A stretch of 64,000 bases of DNA from Strigops habroptila (lineage: Eukaryota; Chordata; Aves; Psittaciformes; Psittacidae): the NCBI RefSeq assembly GCF_004027225.2, contig NC_044277.2:96593552-96657551 (forward strand), read 5' to 3'. A program made the position numbers and the translations under genes. Every line of letters begins with the position of its first letter. Position 1 is the first letter of the stretch. Shown piece by piece: positions 1 to 35,504 of the stretch. Under the pieces are notes generated by a model. The model searched no databases and was not told where the DNA came from. It was given only the letters and a program-made list of their open reading frames with translations.

Positions 1-330
1 AAGAAAAGAGGGCTCTGGGAAGACCTTATTGTGGCCTTTCAGTAATTAAAGGGGAATTATAAGAAAGATGGTGACAGACTTTTTAGTAGGACTTGTTGCA
101 ATAGGAAAAAGGGTAATGGTTTTAAACTAAAAGAGGGTAGATCTAGACTAGATATAAGGAAGACATTTTTTACAATGAGGGTGGGGAGGCACTGGCACAG
201 GTTGCCCAGATAGGTGGTAGATGCCTTATCTCTGGAAATATTCAAGGTCAGGTTGGACAGGGCTCTGAGCAACCTGATCTGGTTCAATGTCCCTACTTGC
301 AGGGGCATGGACTAGATGACCAACATAAGG
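1..330 (+). mobile_element. CR1 LINE 3' fragment
   Basis: This is the 3' end of a CR1 retrotransposon in sense orientation, cut by the left window edge. Diagnostic stretches are AGATATAAGGAAGACATTTT, GGCACTGGCACAGGTTGCC and the run from TTCAAGGTCAGGTTGGACAG through the 'GAGCAACCTGATCT' block to a degenerate 'GGGGCATGGACTAGATGACC'. It lacks a clean terminal ATTCTATGA repeat and is well diverged, so it is an old copy. It lies in SLC9A3 intron 1. Confidence 0.85.
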
Positions 331-910
331 CTTTGGCAAAATTTTGAAGCCTTACAGGGGCAACAGTAGAAACTAGCCAGGTATGTTTTCTCAACTTCTC
401 TGAAATTAAGTTTGGTTTCAGTTTTAAGCAAGAGCTACTTGACATTTGTGATTTTACTTCTTTTGTTTGTGGGCATCACTGCTAAATTTGAATACCTTAA
501 TGCTAATTTAATTTACTGCTGTAATCAGGAATATTTCCACTGTAATACCATGCTATTCCAATTGTACTAATTAAAATCTTGCCAGGGTGGAATACAGGGT
601 GCAGGAGGAAGCAAGGCAGTCTACCAAGGAAAAAAAAAATGCTTTCCTACCCCATGACTTGGAGTAGCCTGCATAGCTATTCCCCCCAGCCCTTAGGCAT
701 TATGTCCTTCATGCCCTTCCTAACAGGCAGCAATCCTTACCATGCCCTGCAAGAAGCAGTACTAAGGAAGAAATGGAAGTCCCTATAGAATTTTTCAGAG
801 TTTCAATCTACTATTGGGATTCATAAAATTATTTCTTACTCATCTTCTTTTTCTTCTCTGTACAGTGAACCTGAACCAAGGAGGAGAACTGGTTCTTGTT
901 TGTGTTCAGG

Positions 911-973
911 CTTTGGTAATCCTTTATATATATATCCTTTATACCAAAGGATATATAATCCTTTGGTAATCCT
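911..973. repeat. Short direct repeat enclosing a TA-rich hairpin
   Basis: CTTTGGTAATCCT occurs at 911-923 and again at 961-973. Between them TATATATCCTTT (929-940) and AAAGGATATATA (946-957) form a perfect 12-bp inverted repeat with a 5-nt loop. It is non-coding and probably the result of local duplication or slippage in a TA-rich tract. No function is assigned. Confidence 0.6.
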
Positions 974-3595
974 GTATTCTTTATCTGTATGAGCAGAAGC
1001 CAAAACATTCCCAAAGGGAGACCTTTATTTTAACGCATTTATCATATTAAAATGAAGGTCAAAAGGAAAAAAAAATTCTAAAATTCATAGTGTGAAATGA
1101 GTTAACTCAGCATTTTTTGACATTTCTTTATTTAACTCAGTTCTCCCCGTGTTTAAAAATAAAAAAAATGCTTTCACTATCTGTCAATAAACTTCAGCGA
1201 ATTTTTGAAGATAACTTAGAAGCTGGAGCAGTTGCAATGTATACCACTAGCAGAAAGTAAATCCTTGTGTTCATGCCCAAAAATGCCTTTTTATTTATAC
1301 TGTAAAATCAGCTGGACTTTAGACCTCTGGCAATTATTTTAGTCAAAACTACCTTAGTGATCAGAAAATTACTGCTAATTCTGCTTACAGTTATCGCTGA
1401 CCCTTTAACATTTAATTGGAAGAGGTTATGACAGAAATATAGCGGTTTTATTCTTCTGCATACCGAGTAGGTCTAGAATGTAATAACCTTCAGCTGTGAT
1501 TCTTTATATTCCTATTCAGTATGTAATATCATGCACTGACAGCATCTAAATGCAGAAAACTCATAGTAACCTTTGATTCAAGAATTAAGGAATATTAACT
1601 TGAGCAAGAAGATTGTTTTTCAAACTTAAATCTAATACCTTTGCAAAGGAAATTAAACAGTTTTATGAGACTTTTGCTGTCCTGTTTTATACCCTCTACT
1701 ATACTTCAAGGTGTTTCTAATGTGTACTTTGCTCTCATTTTGAAATATTATTTTTGACTGTTCCCATTTTTGTTTCAGTGCCATTCAGTTCCATAAGGGC
1801 CAAATGCTACCACACTTGCACTGCAGTGGGACTGCTCCTTCAAAAAAGAACTATTTGGCATAATTATGACAAACTGTACCTGATTGTTTATACTTCATTA
1901 TGTTCTAAGTGCTTATAGAAGTAATAGTTGCTTACTCACACACTTCTTTGAACTTGACTTGGGGCTATCTTGTTATGTTATGACCTATCAACTGGGAACC
2001 TTGACCTGTATGTTGGTTGCATTTTTAATTGCTAACATATTTTGTTAATTGTTCACCTACAAAGAACAGCGACCTAACATCTCCTGTTTAATGAGCTCAT
2101 TGCAATGCTGTACACTTCGTAAATTGTGATCATTACATATGTGACAAAGTAAGCTTGCTTGAGCTGGATAAAACCAAACTCAAACCAGTTCATCTAAACA
2201 AGTTAAATATGAAGGACTTTGTGCTTTGCTTAGGAAAAATATGTCCAAGATTAACTATGAATAGTATTAATAGTCATGTTCATACATTATATTTTAAGAC
2301 AGTACCCAAGGACCTATAAAAAAGGTTTTTACTGCTTGTTACACAATACACCTATATTATTTCTCTGAGTTTCTTCAGATGTAAAATAACTCCGAGACAT
2401 AAAATATTTCTGAGTTTGATTTTTTTTTTAATAAATCTTTAACTTTTTGCTATATTTGGTAAAAGCATAAGGTACTGATCAACAAAATAAGATTTGTCTA
2501 AGTAATATTGTTTAGAATAAATCAGTAAAAACCTTTTCTTTAAGGGTTTTGTACCACTTGTACATAAGCAATTCAAAATGGCAAAACCAATTCGTAAGAC
2601 TTGCAGAATACCATTGTCGCAAGGTCCACAGAACAGTATCTAGAGTACTATAAAATATGCTATCCGTCTCTTGACCAGGAAAAAAACCAGAGCACACTTT
2701 GTTGATAAAGATTAGAAAGGCAATAACGATCAGCTTCAGCCATGTTCTGTCTGCTCAAACACTTCCTGTACAGACTAGAAAGGCAGCTCCCTTATGATTT
2801 GAATCCTTGCTTCAACCAAACCACTTTTAGAACATAACGGACCTTTTCTTTTTTTCCTTCTTGATTTAGGCCTAAATTCATCTATTAGTATCTAACTATG
2901 TCATGAGGGCTGCTGGTGTGTCTTCGCATAGGCTTAGCTGGAGCAAAAATCTTCCCAAAAGAGGATCATTAAATGTGGTGACGTGATAATGGAGGGCCTG
3001 GCTACACAACTAAATAGGTCTTCTAGTTCTTATGGTGATAATTAAAATTCCTAGAGCCCCTGTGCAGGCTACATAAGCAACTGTAATTAGTTGGAAGGTA
3101 TGCCTACGGCTATGCAGGCAAAAAATGCTGTGTTTGGTAATGTGGCAGGGGTAGAAAACTAATGTAGTCAAGTCATGAAGGAGATCTTATAAAAGAGATC
3201 CAGTACAACTGAGGTCAGTGCACAGGGATGCGAAACTGGTATGTCATGTGAAAATAATAAGTTACAAGGATTGAATGGAAAATGAAAGACACATGAGTAC
3301 AGAGAAAAGAAGTATAGCAAGTACAGGAACTTTATTAGAGAACTAGTAGGTGGGCAGGACTAATGAGAAGTAAAGGGAGACATAACAGAAGATTAAAAAA
3401 ATATACATATGGGAAACTTCATTACATAAGAAATTTTTTTCAAAACTCTTCTCTTAGTAGAAAAGTAAGTAGAAAGTAGACCTATGAGAAGAACGTGGTC
3501 TTGAACAAATATATGAAATAGATGGCAATTAATACCAAATACTTGAAAACAAGTAACAAAACCTCTGGAGAAATTTGAGATTAAAGCTTTAGAAG

Positions 3596-3963
3596 TATAG
3601 AATCCTGGAATGGTTTGGGTTGGAAGTGACCTTCAACCCTATCTATTGCCAATCCCCCTGCCATGGGCAAGGACACCTTCCCCTGTCCAACCTGGCCTTG
3701 AACACTTCCAGGAATGGGGCAGCCACAGCTTCTCTGGGAAACTCATGCCAGCACCTCACCACCCTCACAGGGATGATTTTTTTCCTAATATCTAATCTAA
3801 ACCTCCCCTCTGCCAACTTAAAGCCATTCCCCTTTATCCTGTCACTACAAGCTCTTGTAAAAAGTCCCTCTCCCGATTTCTTGTACGAGTGCCCCCTTTA
3901 GGTACTGGAAGACTGTTGTAAGGCTCTCCAGAGCCTTCTCTTCTCCAGGCTGAACAAGCCTGG
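3596..3963 (-). mobile_element. CR1 LINE 3' fragment, antisense
   Basis: This is the reverse complement of a CR1 3' end. It opens with the terminal-repeat-like ATAGAATCCTGGAATGGTTT, then GGTTGGAAGTGACCTTCAA, the 'CCCCCTGCCATGGGCAAGGACACCTT' block, 'CCTGGCCTTGAACACTTCCAGG', and ends near 'TCTCTTCTCCAGGCTGAAC'. The 5' truncation is typical of CR1. It lies in SLC9A3 intron 1, opposite to the gene. Open frames across it are remnants of the CR1 reverse-transcriptase C-terminus. Confidence 0.9.
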
Positions 3964-4424
3964 TATAAGTATATAGAAAGTTGCCCAGCAAATGGAAGAC
4001 AAGGTGACTGAAGAGTGGAAGAGAGCTACCCTTCCTAAAAAAGTGAAAAATAAGATAAACACTAATGGTCATTACTGTTAACTAATCTTCCAATCAAATG
4101 CAACAGTGAAGTTTCCTAAGGAGTTTGTACTGTCAGTTGTTTAAGAAACATTCACTATTAGTCTTGAATAGGTGATGTGCAGAATGAAACTTACATACGT
4201 TGTCTTCATACCATGAGAGCAAACGCTAAGGACAGCCAATAAAGATGAGTGAGAGATTAGGAGACTGCTAGTAAACCAAGAGTTAGAAGTTATTTTGAAA
4301 CAGTTCAGCTTCATTTTAGATGTTGGGAGGTCAGGGTATCTGGATCTCCTACAAACACGGCTTACTGAGAAAAAAAATCTAAAATAACTTCTTAAACGAG
4401 TTTTAAAGATTAAAAAAAAGGGGC

Positions 4425-4438
4425 GGGGGGGGGGGGGG
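4425..4438 (+). repeat. Poly-G run
   Basis: Fourteen consecutive G follow AAAAAAAAGGGGC, giving a G-rich segment of about 19 bases that could form a quadruplex. Shorter G-runs occur at 14862-14871 and 34815-34825. These are simple low-complexity tracts and sites prone to sequencing error. Confidence 0.7.
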
Positions 4439-5003
4439 AAGGATAGAAAATACACAGTTCTCTCTGCCCCAGCATCTAAACACAGTTCCTAACCATGAAT
4501 ACTGCAACCCAGGGGCTTGTATAGGCTATATCAAGCATTTCTACAGCACTGCTGCTTCTTTCTTGGTATGGCAGATGCAGCTGATTAGTCTGAGCTATAT
4601 TCCACTAACTGGCTGCAACTAATGCATGGAGATACGGAGGAAGAGTGTGGCCAGTGATGCATACCTTTTAGGGATGGTGGAAGGAAAATGATCTAGTTTT
4701 GAAAATCTATGCTTCATATTACAGACAGTGGGGCCATTCCTTGGTCAGGCAGACCAACATAATAGGAATAGACTGGGACTTCCCAGAGGCTTTCGGTCTG
4801 TATTACTGCCCAGCTACTGCTGAAAATAACTGCAGAAATGATAGAAATAAACAGTTTTTGAATAGAATTAGCCTTCTAAATGCTAAGGAGAACATAAACA
4901 GGTAGATAACATAAGAAACACAAATTTCATGTCTGCCAGTCAGAGTCCAACTGCTGGAAGATGTTTAGAAGAAAGATTTCCCTTTGGGCAGAGTATTTTT
5001 GGA

Positions 5004-5037
5004 AATAAATTCCACAGAATACTCTGTGGAATTTATT
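5004..5037. repeat. Perfect 15-bp inverted repeat (hairpin)
   Basis: AATAAATTCCACAGA at 5004-5018 is followed by the 4-nt loop ATAC and the exact reverse complement TCTGTGGAATTTATT at 5023-5037. An alternative pairing also exists: CAGAGTAT near 4990 with ATACTCTG at 5019-5026. It lies in SLC9A3 intron 1. It is short for a microRNA precursor and has no recognised transposon ends. Confidence 0.7.
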
Positions 5038-5365
5038 CATGCCTTTTCTTAAGTAGATTCTATGTTGTGCCATTACAGGAACCTGATTATATGCTGCCTT
5101 GGAGATACTATTATTTACATCTATGTATAATAAATGTAAAAACCATGAAGAAATTTGTAGCATTTTGCTCTCGCTTTAGTCAATGGCAAGAGTTCTCACC
5201 AGTTACAGAGAATCAAGTCTTAGATCTCAAATTAGAAGCATTCATGGTTTGATTTAATATAACTTCATCTTTATAAGTGAAAATACAAAGTCAAACCTGA
5301 AAGACTAATAGCATACTATCAGTGCATATTTGACCCACTAGCAAAAATGTATATGGTAGACAGAA

Positions 5366-5675
5366 TCAAAGAATCACAGAATCATTACGGTTGGAAGGGA
5401 CCTTTGGAGATCATCTAGTCCAATCTCCACTGCCAAGGCAGAGCCACCTAGAGCAGGTTACACAGGAATGCGTCCAGGCAGGTTTTGAATGTCTCCAGAG
5501 AGGGAGACTCCATGACCTCCCTGGGCAGCCTGTTCCAGTGTTTTGTCACCCTCAATGTACAGAAGTACTTCCTCATGTTGAGGCGAAACTTCTTGTGTTT
5601 CAGTTTATGGCCATTGCTCCTTGTGCTGTCACTGGGTACCACTGAAAAGCGTCTGGAACCATCCTCCTGGGCCCA
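5366..5675 (-). mobile_element. CR1 LINE 3' fragment, antisense, different subfamily
   Basis: This is a reverse-complement CR1 end. It begins AATCAAAGAATCACAGAATC and GGTTGGAAGGGACCTTTGGA, continues through 'GATCATCTAGTCCAATCTCC', and includes 'GACCTCCCTGGGCAGCCTGT' and 'TTGAGGCGAAACTTCTTGTG'. The opposite-strand frame reads like the CR1 reverse-transcriptase tail, with '[10 protein letters not shown]'. The sequence differs from the ATTCTATGA-ending copies in this window, so it is another CR1 subfamily. Confidence 0.88.
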
Positions 5676-8600
5676 CACCTGTGGGGGAGCAGTGGTAGAC
5701 GGAGCTGAGAAATGTTTGCAAATTCATATCTATGCTTTCAGGGGAACTGTGGAAATTCTAAGTCTGAAAAAAGAGGTTGAAAATCTTAATAATCTAAATT
5801 ATTTTGTGATTCTTTGGCATTAGAAAGCAGCTAAGTTCACTGAATGCTATAAATTCCACTGAAAGATTTCATCTAAGTTACTGCGCTTTTAAAAAGTGAT
5901 AAAAAATAACTTACCTCTTAAAGTATATTTCTTTCTCGGAGTCAAAAAAAGCTGGTTCCACTCCTTAAATCAAAGATTGCTAATTTGTTTTGTCTTTCTC
6001 ATCAGATACATTAACTGTCACAGTCCTTTTTCTTGGATCTCAAAGGAAGTGTCAAAAAAATTTAACAGGAATTTTATACCCTTGTTTCTTAACTTTGTAG
6101 AAAGCTTCTAATTCAGGGATGCTCAGCTTGAATTTAAACACAGTTTACCCAGTAGCCAGTTCACTGTTAAGCCAGGTTTCCATGTGCTGGATGGAAGACA
6201 TGCGTTTAACCTTTTTTGCTAATACTGCGCCTAGACTTATGTAGATGAATTCTAAATGATAAATGTTAAAATTTATAGATTAAAAGATTGCCCTTTGTGC
6301 TGTTATTTCTTTTATGCAATCTACTGGCAAAAATTTTTCTTTTTTTTGCTCTTTCCTTCTCCTCATTAAAATACATTCATGTACCTTTCATTATTAACAG
6401 CAGTGAAAATAGGCTTGATTTCATCTCCAGGTCCCTCACAGAGTGATTTATCTGAGCAGCACTGCACATTATCCTTCCTGATAGTTGTAATTTTTTTCAT
6501 AACAGAATCAAACTAAACTCCTTGACCGTTATTTCTGCATTGTATTTTACTCCTTACTTAGGTGAAATAACTAGTCATTCTAGATATATAGATGTAATTA
6601 AAGCTTTTATTTTGTCATGGAAACATAATTCATTTTGTGGGACTATTTCTCCCAGGCAAGTAAAATCAGACTTTATGAAATGAATGTACTATCATTATAT
6701 CAGTGTGTAACACACTCAGGGAGTATTAGGGACATAACTTCAGGACAACAAAGTGTTAAAAAAACCATCAAGGAATGAATTTGAAGTTAATATCTATCAA
6801 TTTCTATAAATGTAATAACTACTCATAATGCACAGTCTTGATTGAATATATGTTATGCACATAGCCAGGAAGAAATATCACTCACTGTAAGTACAAATAT
6901 AAACTCAAATATTGATCTAAGTTCTAAATTAGTCTCAAGCTATTTTATTGAGTTTCATCAGTCGCGGTATTTTTCTGTTACACATTTCTATGTTTATATA
7001 CGCTGGGATTCCACCAATCATATTGCATGCTATCTGCCTGCAAAACTAGCTAAGCAGTTCCCTTAAAACAAATACGGTTCAGTGTTCAGATTTTGCTTAG
7101 GCCAAATGCAAAAAATTAAAAATAGAAGAGACTTCTCTAGAGCCTTGTTCATGCAATAACTTTCCTGTTCACAGCCTGCATTTGTAACCTACCAGAGTAG
7201 AAGAATTTATTGCTGATAGTATTAAAATCCTACACAGATAATCAGTTGATTGGAGTTAAAGAGAGATATGATGTGGCTGAATCACTTGGAACATAGGACT
7301 TCTGGAAGTAGACAGTAATAAAACCAAAAGCAGGTTGGCTTCCTAGCACTCATTGGGAGAAACTGGTTTTGGTTGGAAAGTTGAGAATTCTACAGAACAT
7401 GAATTTTTAGCTGGACATCTGTTTTTTTTCCCAAATGTTTATTTCTGAAAAGTCTTCACAGGTTTATTTTAAATTCTGAACTTTAACTTCTTGTAGTCAT
7501 GGCTTATCTACAAAGAGTAGGTAAAACAGACTTGGGTTAGTAAGGCTAGCTCAGCAACACTCATTTCCATGGATAAGGAGATAATCCCTACTCTGTGAGG
7601 TGATAAATTAGTTGATAATTCACTGACTGGAAATTCTAGGAATCAAGATGACCAGTAGGAAAGACTTTTGAGAAATTAAATGCTACAATTTATACACATG
7701 GAATAGTAGCTAGTTTGTTTTTCTTTCTTTAATTTCTTTCAATTTTTTTTTTTTATTTTTTAAATGCAAGGCCAAGGGAAGAGAAGGAAATTAACTGGGA
7801 AAAACATATGATATAGAAAATTGGCATGGTTTATCCAACTTCACTGAAAGCAGTTTGCTTTCATGTGTGATTGCTGTTGTATTAATCCCACTCTGAAGCT
7901 ATGTTCTAACATAGCTTAGTTTTGAAGGTTTGCCTACAAACACTTAGGAACATCTACATTCATGCTCATTGTTGGTGTAGGGCAGGCAATCATAATTTTT
8001 CCTTTTGTGTTTTCTATTCTGATGAGGCCATGGAGGTTATACAACTAGTAGGACCTATCTTACTGTGCATCTACTATAACGACAGTGATGCTTCTAAGGT
8101 TGCTTGTGTAGATACAGCCAAGACGAAGACAGAGAGTTAAGGAATGGGGCCCTTTAAACACTCTAAAAGGTAACTAGTAAATATTTGACTAGGGCAAATA
8201 CTTGTCTGGGAGGAGAAATAATGGTCTTTGAGTAAAGTAACCTGGTGTAAGATTGCTACGTAGTCATAGGAAAGATTCTTCCACTATACCTTAAAAAGCT
8301 AGAATTCTTAATGATGTCTTCTTGTCCAAACTAGTTTTGAGCTAACTTGCATCAACATTGTAAAAGCTTCAACACAGTTCTAGGCTGATGCTCAAACCAG
8401 AAACTCCGTGGCTTTTACTAGAATTTTCTTCCTAAAGTGAAACTCGCATTTTCAACACAAAGCTATATAAGTAAAATCCCAATTATTGGGTCAATATCAC
8501 AAAGTTCCAGGGCTCAGATCATCTGGGACACATCAATACTTCAGATAAACTGAAGGAAAAGCTTGCAAAAATCCCAAGAAAGTCAATTAGCAGTCCTGTA

Positions 8601-9606
8601 CTTCCTTATTATCAAACATTTTTGCCACTTCCTTTTTCATGTTCCATCTTTCTTTGTAGACCGAACTTCTCTGTTCTTCTCTCTGCTGTCCATTTTTTTT
8701 TTTTTTTTTAATCTGATCTGTAATTTTCTCACCTTCTAATTATTGGCTAATAGTTTAATAGTCTTACCACACCATACAATTACATATTTTTGTATAATAG
8801 GTTTCATATATTGTTCATCTTTATTAACAAATTTGACATACTACTGTAAGATACAGATTTTATGACACTTTATACAAAAGACAGTAGTCTGTTGCAGAAC
8901 TGTTTCTCACAGATATACCTATATATGAAGAAGGCACCACTAAAGCCCCCATTCCTCTAGAAAGCCTCTGAATTAACTGAAATCCTTACTAGAAAAATTT
9001 TGATGAAAAGGCCCAAAAGGGATCTGCCATGATATCAGCTCCATTCTGCTCCTTCTGCAGGCTACATTATCATATTCTTCCTAAATTTCAGAAGAGACAT
9101 CTTGAAACTAGTTCTTCTTTCAGCATTCTTCTCCCATCCTCCAATAAACCTGTTAATACACCGATCATTTTTAAAGAAAAATGTTGGGAGTTAGATGTGT
9201 ATTTTTTTTTACATACAGAAATAAACCATAAAATCATACATTTCCAGTACTTCCACCATTTCTTTTCAGTTTTGCACTTACTGCATTGCACAGAACACCA
9301 TCTTTCCCTAAACAGATCTTGAATGGGGAAGTTAATTCAATAAAGGAAATAAACATAATGGAATACTGGTTTCATATAAGTTGAAATATGCTGGATAAAA
9401 TCTGAAAACCAACCTTTATATTTTATTTCATAAGCGGCTAGGTTCTCACACTGTCTGTATCCTATGCATTCTGTGCATGCTTTTGGGTCTAATAGCAATG
9501 AAAGAGGGATATTTCTGTGAAGTCAGAATTGACAGTTAACAACAGTTGTTGCTCAAATTGTTTCTCCATTCCAATACTGACAAACTGTTTTCTTCTTTCC
9601 TTACAG

Positions 9607-32296
<22,690 letters not shown>

Positions 32297-33630
32297 TATT
32301 GTAAAAGATACTATCACTTTTGTTTTTAATCAATCAGCCTTCTTATCAGTAGTGATTACTGATACGTGAACTTACTTACTTTTCTAATTTTTCTTCTCAC
32401 AGAGCACCTCTTTCCTTTCTGATTTCTTCATACAACTAAATATCTTCTATTTTCCTCCAGCTCGAATAACAAAACATCTTTCTATTTTCTTTCTGCAGAA
32501 GATCTGTCAGACTATTTGGGGTCCAATGTCTTGCTGTTTTTATAAGGGTCCTGTTCTTTGTTTTGGCTTGAATGCCAAGAAAATAGCATTCCAAATACCA
32601 GAATATTGTGCAATCATTTTCAAGAGGTTCCAGGTTTCTTCATTAGTGAGTTCTAGATGATAAAATTTGTACCTGAATTCCCTCACAGGAATCAGGTACC
32701 GTTTAAACGGTGTTCAGTCTTTTTGAGTAACACTATCACTACTGTCTGCAAATGTAAGCAAAGTAGTCTGAAGCCCCAGAAAGGCAATACAGTTGCTGAT
32801 GCCAAAGGATATGGTTTGCCCATAAGAGGTCAGATGAGTCATTTAACCATTGGACTCTATTGCATTTGGATGTACAATAGGAGCAGCAGGGCTCGACCAG
32901 CAATGGGCTGGGCTAAGTTTCTCATTCTTAGCACGATTAGAATATGATTTTTGACTCTATTGCTAAGAAGCCTTGAGGCAGTTCTGAACATTTGTCCTGG
33001 TTATTTATCCAGTGCCCAGGAAGGGAAAATGGTCTCACTGCTACAATGCAAGTATTTAATGACAGTGCTGATGTCATCATTAAATTACATAAAAAAGAGT
33101 TTAAAAATTAAGCCTGTTTACTAGAATGCATCAGAGTTCCCTTGCACAGGTAGAGATAATTACACAACAGCCAGACTGTGGAGAAGCAGAATTCCATTTT
33201 TTGTTAGAGCTTTACCTTTAAACTGTGAGTTTATCTTAATCCATATCCTATTTTGAAACCAGACAAATGCTTAGCTTTCTGATGCAGTAAATAACTTATT
33301 GCTTCTAGTATGTTGGAGGCTTAAAATTAAATTGACTCTGAGTTTAAATGAATATCCTAGGTGCCCTTGAATTCTTGCTCTATGGCAATTTTTCACACCA
33401 TAAAAAGAGCCTCTGCTTCTATAATCAACACAGTCAGTGCTGTAAATTAGGTGGGTCAGGTCGCAGTTCAGACATCATAACTGAATAGAACATAGGGCAC
33501 TGAGGGGATTATGCAATGAAATGCTACAGTTAGTTTCATCATTAATTTGCTTTTGTGGAATCCATGACCACAAATGTGTGATCTAGTGTCCTTTATGCAT
33601 CAACAAATAAAGGAATGTGGTAAGTTGAAA
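32297..33630 (+). other. SLC9A3: SLC9A3 3' UTR with polyadenylation signal
   Basis: This is AT-rich non-coding sequence after the SLC9A3 stop. The clearest hexamer is AATAAA at 33606-33611 (CAACAAATAAAGG), about 1.3 kb downstream, with T/G-rich sequence following. The exact 3' end is inferred from this signal alone, and an earlier non-canonical site cannot be excluded. Confidence 0.45.
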
Positions 33631-34953
33631 GTACTTCTGTAGTTAATTGATGAAAGTTTGTTCAGACAAAGACCTCAGGATTAAGAGTGAATGCTGGTAA
33701 TTTTTATTTGAGAAGAGCTTCATAACCTTTTGAAAAGAAATAGAAAAGGAAGTTACATTTTTCTTCTATTCTGGCTTCTGTCCCTACAAGAAGATGTGCT
33801 AGTTCAAGTGTAATTACAAAAAGCACATCACTTTCTTTACTGGAGCAACCTGTAGGTCTGTGGTTGCTTCTAGTACTCAGTTCCTTATTAATGTATATTT
33901 GCTTATTTTTTAAATGATGTTTAAAAATGAACATTGGATTAATTAAAGAACTGTGAATTAAATTCCAACATCCTGATTAAAAACTTGAACAATGACCAGC
34001 ATTCCAAAAGGAAAATTTCTCCTTGACACTTATCCACATTGAAATTCTCTTCACTCTTTTTCCCCCTGCGAACATTGTCATAAAACATTGTTATATGACT
34101 TGCTGAACATTTTCTTGCTAACCTTTGTTCTTTTCCTCTACTCTACTGCCTTATTTATAATTGACTTTATTATTAGGAACCAGTATATGTAAGGTCTTGA
34201 GCAGGTATCTTTGATACATCAAAATCACTTGGTTTTGACTGCTGTGTTTCCTAAGAAGTATTTTGGGAAGTTAGATTTCCCAAGCTAATAAGCTTAGACC
34301 TTGAATACTCTCTGAAACAGTCCTCTGAATTATCTCCTTAATAAAAATCTCCAGGAAACAGGAGAATGATACTGAAACTTCAATTAAAAGGTTTTGAAAA
34401 ACAATGTAAGCTGGAAGCCAAGGGTGGAAATCTGAAGTTTCTCTACATAGCCTAAAGTATACAGAAAAATGATCATAGGTTCTGGTCAGTAAGAAATTGA
34501 CTCCCTGGTGATATACTCTGCTACTTGATTGAAAGAGCACTTTTCTTTTTGGGGTTTTTTTTTTTTTTTTTTACCAAAAAGTTTCTGAAAGATTTCCTTG
34601 CTGAGCATCAGGACTAAATGTTTCAAGATATACACCTTAATGACCAAATGATGGCTCCATGTCCCAAATGTCTGAAACAGGCAGTTGTTCATCACAAACA
34701 CTGAAGTTTCACCTGATACTTAGCAAGGATAAGAAGTTTAATAAACTTATTTTAAGTTGTCAAAGGTAGAAATCGGGACAGGGTACAGTTCCCCAGAAAA
34801 AAAAGAAAAAAAAAGGGGGGGGGGGAAATAAAATTAAACCACTCACTTTCATAAGAATTTCATAAAAATAGCAAAAAGCAAAGCAAAAATAGTCAGCATC
34901 CTAGAAACAGAGAGTGTGTATTACAAATGTTTCTATTTAATTGTGCTCTCTAG

Positions 34954-35504
34954 GTGATATCGACCATGATGTTGAAATGACAGAATACTCCTCTTCAGAT
35001 GATCAACTAAACCAAACTGAAGGTGTTTCAGTGACTCCCCTCCATTTCTTCCCATCATGTCTTGAGATGCCTTGGACACAAAACTATTCTTCACTGGAAA
35101 ACCGAGGGAATGTATCTCTTTCTACTGTCTCTGAGTATATAGCTTCTTGTGACCCAAATGTACCTGATCTCTTCTGGGAATCAGGTACAGATACGAATAA
35201 CAAAGAGACAGTAAACTCAGGTTATTGTTCTGAAGTTAACTACAAATCAGAGAATTCACAAGAAGATAATTCCTTACTTATGTTTGAAGGGCTGGAAGAC
35301 TCTTATATGAAGGAGCCCCAAGAGAAGAAAATGTTGCTTGACATACAAGGAAACTACAGATCTGCTGCCAGACGTGTACAAAGCCGACGTTCTTTTCACA
35401 GGCCAAAACCTCTGCAACACCCTAAGCTTCAGAAGCTAGCATCTCTTCCAGCATCTTGCCATGTCCCTCCACATTCTTTGGAACAAGAGGAAACACAGTT
35501 GTGA
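34954..35504 (+). CDS. Terminal-type exon, 182 residues; possible alternative last exon of SLC9A3
   Basis: An open frame begins exactly at a strong acceptor (TTTCTATTTAATTGTGCTCTCTAG, quoted here as positions 34930-34953). An in-frame TAA at 34938-34940, just upstream of that site, shows that the frame exists only if spliced. It enters in phase 1 (x|GT, Gly if joined to a G), the same as the end of SLC9A3 exon 15, and stops with TGA. The product is Ser/Glu/Asp-rich and likely disordered (EMTEYSSSDDQLNQTEG), then basic (ARRVQSRRSFHRPKPLQHP), and ends EETQL, which is again a T-x-hydrophobic PDZ-type ligand. I do not recognise the protein. It could be an alternative SLC9A3 tail, or the last exon of a neighbouring gene whose other exons I cannot find. 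No transmembrane segment or catalytic motif is visible. Confidence 0.6.

Larger units (their letters stand above)
331..9606 (+). other. SLC9A3: SLC9A3 intron 1, downstream part
   Basis: This is AT-rich non-coding sequence upstream of the first visible SLC9A3 exon. The family's first exon (signal peptide and first membrane segment, about 70 residues) is not found here, so the stretch is the 3' part of a long first intron. It contains two further CR1 fragments, short hairpins near 930 and 5020, a G-run at 4425-4438 and T-runs near 7746 and 8694. No open frame in it resembles a known protein. Confidence 0.7.
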
